NCBI GenBank assembly: GCA_964016885.1
Contig: OZ024741.1
Span: forward strand, 28,574,956 to 28,638,955
Reading direction: 5' to 3'
Origin: Eledone cirrhosa
Taxonomy: Eukaryota; Mollusca; Cephalopoda; Octopoda; Eledonidae
DNA: 64,000 bases
Shown: in pieces, positions 10,905 to 19,869 of the stretch
Numbering within the stretch: the first letter of the stretch is position 1
Layout of the letters: each line of letters begins with the position of its first letter
Notes under the pieces: generated by a model
What the model was told of the DNA's origin: nothing
What the model saw: only the letters and a program-made list of their open reading frames with translations
Database searches by the model: none
Made by a program: the position numbers and the translations under genes

Positions 10905-11259
10905 GAAATTGCCGTTATCTGGCTGTTATATTTAGTGTGATGGGATAGGTAGTGTATCAAGTTTCTGGTGTTGGTGGAATTGCTGCTATTTGGCTGTTCT
11001 ATATAGTGTAGACGGGGGGTGTTTTGTTCCATTTATAACAATTTTCTTTTTTTGAATACAAAATATATAATACAAAATTGAATATTTGAGCGATACAACA
11101 ATATAATATGGATCCGAAACTTTATGGGACCTCATTTGGTGCATTTATGCAACATTTGTGCTAAGAATTGTTCTTTCACAATTGATTTAAATATGTTAAA
11201 AATCAAAAACTTACGGGAGCAATTTCGTGACGTTCTACCACCTCGTGCGTCTTCTTCCC

Positions 11260-11282
11260 TATTATTATTATTATTATTATTA

Positions 11283-11314
<32 letters not shown>
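11260..11314. repeat. (ATT)n microsatellite, left flank of LINE T1
   Basis: About 18 units with one GTT interruption. The Tx1-like LINE begins directly after it at GGCGACCTACG. Confidence 0.95.
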
Positions 11315-11522
11315 GGCGACCTACGTAGTAAATCGTATCATCGTGAGCTCCGCAAAGGTTTGTTATTTCCGTTTGTTAAAAATTGTCATTTATGGAAAAT
11401 TTTATTGTTAACTTTTTATAAGCGCACATACATTGTTTTCCGAAAAGAACACCCAAAAAGATTGGGTCCTTGTGCCCAAAATTTAAACTTTTATTATTAT
11501 CAAAAAATTTCTTTGAAAAAAA
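11315..11522 (+). promoter_or_regulatory. 5' UTR and likely internal promoter region of LINE T1
   Basis: The 208 bases between the microsatellite and the ORF1 start. LINEs of this type carry an internal promoter here in general; no specific motif can be assigned from this one copy. Confidence 0.4.
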
Positions 11523-13237
11523 ATGGCTAATTCACCTCTGCACGAAGCAGCTGAAAGCCTTTCTCACAAATTAACACCTTACACCGACACCACCATTGTA
11601 AATGTTACTACGTTTGCCAACACAACAAAAAATATAAGCACTAGCAATATTTTAAATTTGTCTCAGGCAGACATTCATTTCCCGCCATTACCAATGACTG
11701 CAGGTGTTAAAGCCTCCACCACCACCACCACCACCACGACAACCCCCACCCCCACCCCCACCGCGACAACAGAAACAAAAGAAGAAAAAAATAAATTAAC
11801 TCGTGATGTCGAAATGAAATCAAGCAAAATGGACTCTTCCCCACCAAAGACGACTGACGTCACCACCACCACAACTGAAACTAAAATTAATATTAACACA
11901 AATAACGATAGCAACAACAACAACAATGACATTATAAAACCGACCCTCAGTTTCGCCAGAGTAGCAAAACAATTCGAAGCATTTACGGTAACTCAGGAGG
12001 ATTTAGAAAATGCCAAACAAATGGTAAAGAAAGATGGGTACAGGGTCAGCCCCACCCCCACCTAATAAAATGGAGCATCGGCGCCTATGCACCGTGTCGT
12101 ATAGAACAATAAATGTAAAATCGCGCCGAGTGGAACGGGCATCCGAGTCCCAAATCCAAAAAGCTTTGGGACATGTGTGGGCAAGAAAAACCCACATCAG
12201 ACGTGGGCAAAAGTATGGAACCGTGGACGTGTTCTTTGAAACACCAGAGGAGGCTAGAGAACACTCCATGGCCCCATTAAAAAGTGACGACTTCACACTC
12301 GTCCCAAGCTATTGTGGCCAGAGACTCGTAAAGATCAGGGTGACCCACGTTCCACCGGCCATCGAAATTCCCTGGCTAATAGCGGCCGTCCTCGCCGGCA
12401 TCGAAGCCAACACGAAAATAATAGCAATAGCAAAAGAAAAGCAGGAAAACTGGTCCGGATCTGGGATGGAGCTCCTGATCCAAGCGGACCAAAAAAGCAT
12501 TGAGGAGATCCCAGAGGTAATAGACCTCACTGACGGCAGCCACCTCACGGTAATTGTCGAGGGCAGAAGACCTAGGTGTGTCGTTTGTGGTGAAGGAACC
12601 CACCAATGGGCTTTCTGCCCTCAGGCTAAAAGGTTGAGGCCACCTCTCCTACCCACCCCAGTGACACAACCATCAACACCACCAGTAGCAGAGATGGCAG
12701 CAACAACTGTAGCAGCAACAACAGAAGCAACTATAACAGCAACAACCCCAGCAACAGTAGCAAAACCAACACCACCACCACCACCACCAGCAAAACCAAC
12801 ACCACCACCACCCAACGCTTCAGAACTAGCACCAGCGCCTACACCATCCACCACACCACAACCAAAACTAACGGCTGTGGAGGATTTTCCACTCCCCGGC
12901 CTATCACAACTGGAGACAGATTGTGACGACGAGGAGTGGGAAACGATATCCGGAAAAAAAAAAGAAACCAAAAAAGAAAAAATTCTCTTCCTTCCCCCTC
13001 CAAAAACAAAATACAGAGGGAAACAAATAAATTAAGAAACAAAAAAGTTAGGACAGATATGCCACCATCCACACCAGCATCACCAACCCCATCAACCCAA
13101 ACACCAACACCATCACCATCATTAACCCCAACACCATCATCACCTACACCACAAAAGTCACCAAAATGCGAAACAGAAACAAACCCACAACAAACGCAAA
13201 CAAAACAAAACAACCAAAACGATACACACTACACAGC

Positions 13238-13257
13238 ATTAAATTTGAACAACAAGC
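13238..13257 (+). repeat. target-site duplication, left copy
   Basis: ATTAAATTTGAACAACAAGC, 20 bases, repeated exactly at 13439-13458 beyond the SINE. Confidence 0.95.
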
Positions 13258-13438
13258 GGTGGATTGGCAGTATCGGTAGAGGGTCGGCCGCCATGCTTTG
13301 CAGCATAGTTACGTCCCTTTACGGACTGAGTTCAAATCCCGCCGAGGTTAACTTTGCCTTTCATCCTTACGGGGTCGATAAAATAAAGTACCAGTAATGC
13401 ACTGGGTAATTGCTGGCCTTGTGCCTAAAGTAGAAACA
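13258..13438 (+). mobile_element. tRNA-derived SINE inserted in LINE T1 ORF1
   Basis: A 181-base SINE with A-box-like TGGCAGTATCGG (13265-13276) and B-box-like GAGTTCAAATCC (13328-13339), a GGGGTCGATAAAATAAAG body and the tail ending TAGAAACA. Exact 20-base direct repeats flank it. Positions 13261-13298 are the segment that matches the 38-bp satellite monomer of 27364-64000 in antisense. It inserted after LINE T1 did, since it interrupts it. Confidence 0.95.
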
Positions 13439-13458
13439 ATTAAATTTGAACAACAAGC
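13439..13458 (+). repeat. target-site duplication, right copy
   Basis: Exact repeat of 13238-13257 directly after the SINE. Confidence 0.95.
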
Positions 13459-13755
13459 AATTATTACACTACATCCAAGACAACACCAGCATCACAGAAA
13501 AAGACTACACAACAACCCCAAAATTCACACCACCTCCACACATACAAATCACTCGCATCACACAGAAAACGTACATGACACTAAAACAAAAATTCCCCAA
13601 AGACATCGGAGACTTCCGACAAGCACTCTCCAGGAGGATTGATAAGGACATCCTTCCTGAGGAGGCCACAAGCAGTGAAAAGGATGGAAAAACCGTCCTT
13701 CCCCTACGAGAAGTAAGGTAAGTGGTCTTTCCCATCTTTTCCACTCCTTTTCAAC

Positions 13756-16700
13756 ATGACCTCACTCAGAATAGGCAGCATAAATGCGCGTGGCTTGGGG
13801 TCGTCATGGAAGCAGGGCCACCTGCTCAACGACCTCAGGTCACTAAACATAGATGTAGTGGCCATCAGCGAGACCAGAATCTCCGAAGCACAGGCTTTCG
13901 CACCAATCTTCGGCGGCTACGATGTGTACGCATCTCCCAGCCGTCCGGGATCGGGGGGAGGAGTTGCTGTGCTTTTTCGGAGAGGTTTGGATCTTGCCAT
14001 ACGGGCCATCTTCCTGGACCCAGAAGGTAAGTTGGTGGTGCTGGACGTGACCAGCGGAGACGGCCAAGCTTTCAGGTTAGTGGCCGTCTATGCCCCGACA
14101 GGAGCAGGTCGGCCTGATTTCTTCCGGCGTCTGGAGACCTTTCTTGGAACGTCCCGCTCTTTAGTGTTAGTGGGCGACTGGAACGGGATCTTAGATGCAC
14201 GCTGGGATTGTGTGGGATTAGTGGATAGGGAAGGAGGGTGCAAGAGTCTCACCAACCTGCTCAGACGTTTTGAACTGTCTGACAGGTACCGAATGGATTT
14301 CCCGAATGTACCAATGTGGACTTGGACAAATCGCATAGGGTCATCCAGATCATATCTAGATAGAGTATTTTGTAGGGAAATAGATAGGTCTAGCATAGGC
14401 TGTCCACAATTCAAGATAGTCAGCTACACGGACCACAAATTCATGATCTGTGTGCTTGACTTAGATAGGCTTCATAGACGAGGACCCGGCTACTGGAAGC
14501 TAAACGCGTCCTTACCAGCGCGCAAGGCCTACAGAGACCGGATTAGCGAACTAGTTAAGCGGGCGTTGACGGGGGCCATCGTCAACAACAAGTGGTGGTT
14601 TGCTCTGAAAAGAGCAATTAGAATAGAGTCCATTAGGTTTAGTAAGACTTTAGCAATAGAGAAAAATAGAGCAGAGGGAGAATTAGTTAGAAAATTAGAT
14701 GAGGCCCTTAGCAAAGGCATCGCGACCGACGTACTTGCGGCGAAATTGGCCCTTGACCATTTCTTCAATGCAAAGCACGAAGGCTGCGTTGTCAGAGCTA
14801 GGGTGCGTGCTCTCAGACTCGAGGGGACGAAAGCTGTTCAATGGGCCCGAGTGGCGGAGGCGCGTCGTAGCAACAAAGCCACGATCCGGTCTTTGGTGGA
14901 CCACGACGGGCGCATGCTACTCGATCCCGGGCAAATGTGTGAAGCTTTTCAGCGACACTTCGCTCAACTGTTCGGGGGCAGTGGCGGGCCGGATCGAGGG
15001 ATGGACTTTAGTGTCTACCTCGACGGACTGCTGCGGCTTTCGACCACTGAGGCGGAGTGTTGCGAAAAGCCGATAACAACCGCTGAAGTACGGGATGCAA
15101 TGACTAGTTGCACAAGGGGTAAATCGCCTGGTTTAGATGGTCTGCCCTATGAACTTTACGTACAAATGCCAAACTTGTTCGGAGGCCTCTTGGCGGACGT
15201 CTACTGCAACTGGCAACAGAACGGGAGAATTCCCAGCTCTGTGAGCCGAGGAGCGGTGGCGCTGCTGAGAAAGGATCCGAACAAGGGGGATAACATAGAT
15301 AATTTTAGGCCCATAACTCTGCTAAACACAGAGTTCAAGATTTTGGCCAAGGTGCTAGCAAAGAGGTTGGCGCTTGTCGTTGGTGGTCTGGTGGGAGAGG
15401 CACAGACATGCGCCATTCCCGACAGATCCATTCACGACAACCTCCACCTCATGCGATACATCGTAGAGAGGGTAGCTAGGGAACCTGGCACGGGTGAGTC
15501 TTTGATCAATTTAGATCAGTCGAAAGCCTTCGATAGGGTCGACCATCGTTACCTAGCGGCAGTCCTGAGGGCGGCTGGCTTTGGGCCCGTCTTCAGAGGC
15601 TGGATCGCTGCCATGCACAGCGACATCTGCTCTGTAGTGAGAGTGAACGGTCACCTTTCGGAACCGTTTAACATCATGCGCTCGGTCCGCCAAGGATGTC
15701 CCCTCTCGTCCCTATTGTACGTATTGACTCTCGAGCCATTACTGCACAAACTGGAGACGTTGAGGGGGGTCCCGCGCGAACTAGGATGCGGAAGATCCGT
15801 GTCAGCATATGCCGACGATGTCACCGTAGTGGTGTCGAACGCCAAACACATCGAGGCGATCGGCACTACACTAAGAGAATACGAAGCGGTGACAGGAGCA
15901 ATGATCAACCAGGAAAAGTCAGTGGGCCTGCAGCTCGGCACCTGGAGAGGCAGGTCCATGCCGTCCAACAGCGTCGTCGGACGCTGGACGGACGGACCGG
16001 TTAAATTGCTAGGGGTCTGGTTCGGTCCAGACCTCCAGACGGACAAAAACTGGGACGAGGTGACGAGCAGGGTGGCTTCTCTCACCCAGAAATGGGCGGA
16101 GAGGAAGCTATCCCTGAAAGGTCGAGCGGAGGTGGCTAACGCGTACATCGCGTCCGTCATCTACTACCGCCTGACCGTCGTACCTTGTCCTAAGCACCGC
16201 ATGACTGCGCTGGAGCGTTTGCTCTTTCGCTTCTTGTGGAAGGGACGCGCTCCGATGGTCAGGCGGTCCATCTGCTGTCAACACCCGCTACGTGGAGGGC
16301 TGGGCATGCCGTGGCTGATGATACGCAGACACGCGCTCAGGCTACGACATCTCCACCTCTTCCTCGACGGTGATCAGGTGTGGTCGCCGTTTGCTAGACA
16401 CGTTTTTCCCCAGCTCGTCTCCTTGACGGAGCTGCAGTCCTGGGTCAAGCGAAGACCGAGAGGGAGCGCTTGGAGACTGGAATGTCTTCAGGCGCTCACA
16501 GCCCTCGACCAATCGGGCAATGTGATCGGTGGAAACTCCACCTTGGCGTTCTATAGGGGATTAGTGGAGGGGAAGAGCGACGACGTACTTGGAGAAACTC
16601 TAGGCGTCGACGAAAATCAACTAGCCAATCTCTTCGGAAGGACTTTCGGGCCGGGGCCTATGGACAACTTCCAGAAATCCCTGGCTTGGCAGTGCTACCG

Positions 16701-17175
16701 AGGAGCTTTGCCAGTTCGGGATAAACTCTAGAGGCATGGAGGTGCCGTCAGCCGGGCATGTCCGAGATGCGCGCAGGGCGACGAAACCGTCCTGCACGCA
16801 CTCGTCCAGTGTCCGAGCATTGCTGACTTGTGGGTTTATGTCGAACACCTGCTGTCACGTGTAGGGCGGATCCAGCTATCAGCTGAGTCCATCGTGAGGA
16901 TTGCCCCGCCCCCTTCCTTTAGCCGGGAAGGGCAGGAAGTTTTTATCTGTCTGGTGGCCATGGCGAAAGAGATAGTATGGTGGACACGTTTGAAAGGGCT
17001 GAAGACGAGCACTTACCTCTTCGGTGATGCCCTGATTAACTTTTTCAAATTTCATTTGATAAGGAAAATCAGGGTAGAGAGGGAAGTGCTCTCTTCCCAG
17101 CATTTTGTTGAAAGATGGGTGAGAGAAGCAAGAATGGCCCGAGTGAATGGGCCTATTCTGAGCATATATCTGTAA
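13756..17175 (+). pseudogene. LINE T1 ORF2: APE endonuclease, reverse transcriptase, zinc knuckle; one in-frame TAG
   Basis: About 1,139 codons with a single stop at 16729-16731 (TAG; the related copy T2 has TAC at the matching place). The APE endonuclease fills residues 1-230: INARGL near the start, AISETRI, GDWNGIL near 140, SYLDRVF and the TDH near 220. Reverse transcriptase covers about 450-770: SPGLDGLPYE (455), RPITLL, LDQSKAFDRVDH (590), RQGCPLSSLLY (645) and the catalytic SAYADDVTV (685). A C-terminal zinc knuckle CPRC-x8-H-x4-C starts near residue 1002, after the stop, and the frame stays open to 17175. ORF2 starts 34 bases after the ORF1 stop. In life it would cut target DNA and copy the LINE RNA by target-primed reverse transcription. 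A single base substitution separates this frame from being open throughout. Confidence 0.93.
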
Positions 17176-17423
17176 ATTAAAGGTGGAAAACTGGGAGAGG
17201 GCACTTGCCTTGGTGGTCAGGGTCATTGTGGCTTTTTACTGGGCTTTCTCCACAAATGTCCCTCCGAAGTCTCCCCCCTATTGGGGAATTTTTCATTGTT
17301 ATTTTTTGTTACATCCTCTGTTTTTGTTTTTTACACGCAGAAATGCCCATTTGTACCGTCCTGCATTGTCCTGCACTGTCCTTAATGTCTACTTTATGTA
17401 AACCCTTGTGGTTAATAAAGAAA

Positions 17424-17425
<2 letters not shown>
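17176..17425 (+). other. 3' UTR of LINE T1
   Basis: About 250 bases, nearly identical to 8-251. It holds a hairpin at 17272-17287 and ends in the polyadenylation-like TTAATAAAG directly before (ATT)n. Confidence 0.85.
17272..17287 (+). other. conserved 3' UTR hairpin of the Tx1-like LINE (copy T1)
   Basis: TCCCC pairs with GGGGA around the centre of CTCCCCCCTATTGGGGA. The same element is present in T3 (104-119) and T2 (23144-23158). Confidence 0.55.
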
Positions 17426-17479
<54 letters not shown>

Positions 17480-17485
17480 GTTATT
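17426..17485. repeat. (ATT)n microsatellite, right flank of LINE T1
   Basis: About 18 units with a GTT near the end. It joins the 3' end of plus-strand LINE T1 to the 3' end of minus-strand LINE A2. Confidence 0.95.
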
Positions 17486-19392
17486 CCTTGAGTCTCAGTC
17501 ATTGATGTTAGTTAACTGGAAATTCCGTTGGAATGAATATCAAGCCACTACCAGCAGCCTCAGATATTCAGGACGTATCGGAGGGTTCTTGCTGTTCCCA
17601 GCAAGCATGCCTTTTGAAGCGTTCCAAAAAGCGTGAAGGGGCCGATTTTCTTTAACCATCCCTGGAAACTTTTGGAGATAGTCCTCAGTGCGCCTATGAC
17701 AATCGGGATCACTTTGACTTCATGGCAGTTCCAAATCCTTTTTACCTCCCACTTTAAGTCCTTGTATCGTTTAATTTTCTCCCTCTCCTTCTCTTGCACT
17801 CTCGTGTCGAAAGGGCAGGCCACATCCACAATCAGACACGATCTTTTTTCTTTGTCCACAACCACCAGGTCAGGTCTATTGTGTTCCAGTTTCTTGTCCG
17901 TCTGTATCATAAAATCCCACAGCACCTTCACCTGATCGTTCTCTATCACCGACTCTGGCTTATGCTCATACCATTTCTCAGAATGTGGTAAATTGTTTAC
18001 TTTGCACAGGTGCCAGTGGATCACCCTGCCCATCACATCATGTCTCCAGCCCTTATAGTGGGTCTGGGCTAGGTGTTTACACTCGGATACAATGTGAGCC
18101 ACAGTCTCCTCTCTCTCTCCACAGATCCTGCACAGTGGGCTAGCCTCCTCCTTGTAAATATGGTGTTTCAACCACTTCGTTTTGAGAGCCTGCTCCTGCG
18201 CAGCCATTAACATTCCTTCTGTAGCCTTTTGAAAGTCTCCTCTTCTCAACCAGTTCCATGTCTGTGGATCTCTAAATTCAGTTTTCTCAAAGAAGGTACT
18301 ATGAAGGGATTTTTCTTGAAGGCTGCTCTTTCTCCTTGATGTTATTTCCTCCTTGGACATCCCCTGGCCTATTGTCCCCTCCTTCAGTACAGTTCTGAGC
18401 ATTGGCTCCTTACTATCAGTGACGTATTTGTGTAGGTTGTTTTTCTCCTTCTGAACACAGTCCTCTATGCTGATAAGACCTCTTCCACCCTCAGATCTCC
18501 TTAAGTAGAGTCTATCGACATAACTCCTCTTGTGGAACATGTTGTAGATAGTCAATAGCTTCCTAGTCTTCCTATCCATTTCTTTTTGTTCAGCAACATT
18601 CCATCTCAGGATTCCCGCACTGTACCTAATAATAGACACAGCTCGGGAATTTATTGCGCTTATGGCATTTCTGCTGTTCAGATGTGACTTCAATACGCTC
18701 CTTACTCTCCGAATGTATTCAGTTCTTAACAATCCCTTCATTTTTTTGTTCTTTATGCCATCAGCCTCCAGAACGCCTCAGAGTCAATTTCCTTTATCAT
18801 CTCACCTGTTGGTATCTGGATTCCGTTACTTCTACTCATCACAATGACTCCACACTTACTAATACCAAACTGCATACATATATCACTGCTGAAAATACGG
18901 ACAGTGTCAACAAGCACATCCAACTCCTTCTCACTCTTCCCGAAGAGCTTAAGATCGTCCATGAAGAGGAGGTGATTGATGGTAAGCCCTCCCTTTCCCA
19001 ACTTGTATCCTGCTCTCACTTCTCGCAGTACACTGGTCAGGGGCATCAGGGCAAGGACAAACAGCAGAGGGGACAGGCTATCTCCCTGGAAGATACCTCT
19101 CTTGATCTTCACGTTTCCCAAGGATTCTCCAGTTGATGTCAACTCTGTTTCCCAGGGCCTCATACTTTTGCCCAACAACTGCCTGATCTTGTCTGCCACC
19201 TTGAAGATCTCCAGGCTTTTGGTGATCCAAGAATGAGGCACCATGTCAATTGCCTTTCTGTAGTCTATCCATCCCATGGCAAGATCAGTGTGTCTCCTCC
19301 TGCTATTCCCCATTACCATCTTATCAATAAGTAACTGGTCCTTTGTACCACGTGACTTCTTTCGGCATCCTTTCTGTTCGTCCGGTAACAAG
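17486..19392 (-). mobile_element. RLE-type LINE, family A, 5'-truncated copy A2
   Basis: Matches A1 (about 315-2240) closely. The right end is a 5' truncation inside the reverse transcriptase: A1 continues AAGTTGTTTGTGTGG where A2 runs into AAGTTTTGGTAATAG and the inverted repeat at 19391-19588. Confidence 0.92.
17560..19390 (-). pseudogene. RLE LINE polyprotein fragment (reverse transcriptase to endonuclease), copy A2
   Basis: Two open parts. 19390-18753 begins at LLPDEQKGC and covers most of reverse transcriptase with [23 protein letters not shown] and the catalytic FMDDLKLF. A small deletion near 18775 (A1 has EEGYKYLGV there) shifts the frame. 18741-17560 gives 393 codons with the thumb (RRSEGGRGLISI), the zinc knuckle CRIC-x8-H-x4-C, and the endonuclease motif RPD-x14-D intact, ending in YVLNI at 17560. 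Apart from the missing 5' part and the one deletion this copy is less damaged than A1. It is not able to act alone. Confidence 0.88.
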
Positions 19393-19402
19393 TTTTGGTA
19401 AT

Positions 19403-19474
<72 letters not shown>

Positions 19475-19525
19475 CAATACCAGTGGTTGTAGGCGCTCTG
19501 GGAGCGCCTACAACCACTGGTATTG

Positions 19526-19576
<51 letters not shown>

Positions 19577-19588
19577 ATTACCAAAACT
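19391..19588. repeat. hairpin-like inverted repeat with (AAT)n/(ATT)n arms
   Basis: From the outside in: AGTTTTGGTAATAGTTAAT (19391-19409) pairs with 19570-19588; (AAT)n to about 19470 pairs with (ATT)n from 19531; and AAAACAATACCAGTGGTTG (19471-19489) with the following TAGGCGCTC pairs with 19502-19529 across a three-base centre. The two microsatellite arms differ by about 21 bases. The central 28-base block matches LINE family B coding for IPVVVGALG (compare 4978-5005). Confidence 0.93.
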
Positions 19589-19766
19589 AAACTCCAATAT
19601 AAACATAAATCGCCATAATGTTATGCATAAATATGTTTTTATTTAAATGAGATCATTACCAACGAACATGCTTTCTGCAAATTAGATCGTCTTCGTGCCA
19701 GACTGTCTGTTTGTCTGTCTATTTATCTATCTACCGACTTACCTACCTACTTATGAACCTACGTGT
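19589..19766. other. AT-rich spacer, nothing recognised
   Basis: Single-copy-looking sequence between the inverted repeat and the (ATCT)n tract, grading into CTGTCTGT and CTACCTAC imperfect units from about 19700. Confidence 0.6.
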
Positions 19767-19768
19767 CG

Positions 19769-19850
<82 letters not shown>

Positions 19851-19862
19851 CTATCTGTCTAT
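19767..19862. repeat. (ATCT)n microsatellite, left flank of LINE T2
   Basis: About 23 units of ATCT with few changes. The truncated LINE T2 starts directly after it, and the same motif follows the LINE at 23270. Confidence 0.95.
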
Positions 19863-19869
19863 TGTTGCT

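Larger units (their letters stand above)
10383..11259 (+). repeat. interspersed repeat X, copy X2 (interrupted by a SINE)
   Basis: Counterpart of 4117-4695, matching at both ends and diverged in the GGT/GGC-rich middle. It is longer, in part because a SINE (10699-10887) has inserted. It ends in the same AAAAATCAAAAACTTACGGG block (11199-11218) and leads into (ATT)n. No coding capacity seen. Confidence 0.55.
11523..13721 (+). pseudogene. LINE T1 ORF1, nucleic-acid-binding protein with CCHC zinc knuckle, broken
   Basis: ORF1 proteins of such LINEs coat the RNA and act as chaperones. Here the frame runs 11523-12065 (low-complexity Thr-rich N-terminus, then FARVAKQFEAFTVTQEDLEN), changes at the C-rich run near 12050 to the frame of 12063-13035, and may change back at the run of A near 12953. 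The second part has the folded core and the zinc knuckle CVVCGEGTHQWAFC (12577-12618), then a Pro/Thr/Ala-rich linker and an acidic DCDDEEW. The third part is Pro/Ser/Thr-rich and is cut by a SINE (13258-13438); coding-like sequence resumes after it and ends at 13721. The SINE plus its duplication adds 201 bases, a multiple of three, but brings a stop at 13395-13397. Both frame changes fall in homopolymers, so sequencing error or programmed shifting are alternatives to decay. Confidence 0.8.
11315..17425 (+). mobile_element. Tx1-like LINE (APE type), full-length copy T1
   Basis: A two-ORF non-LTR retrotransposon of about 6.1 kb: 5' UTR 11315-11522, ORF1 11523-13721, ORF2 13756-17175 and a 3' UTR of about 250 bases ending in TAATAAAG. 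(ATT)n lies on both sides in the same strand sense (11260-11314 and 17426-17485). The 3' end is duplicated at 1-251. A SINE has inserted into ORF1. The damage is small (two frame changes, one SINE, one stop in ORF2), so it is a young but defective copy. Placement near Tx1/L1 elements rests on the ORF1 zinc knuckle, the APE domain and the YADD reverse transcriptase. Confidence 0.92.

Noticed and set aside
12621..13213. Minus-strand frames rich in Gly and Val opposite LINE ORF1
   Set aside because: Shadows of the Pro/Thr-rich linker of ORF1 on the other strand.
13261..13340. A functional tRNA gene
   Set aside because: A and B boxes are present, but the sequence does not fold as a full cloverleaf by eye and is followed by the SINE body with target-site duplications on both sides.
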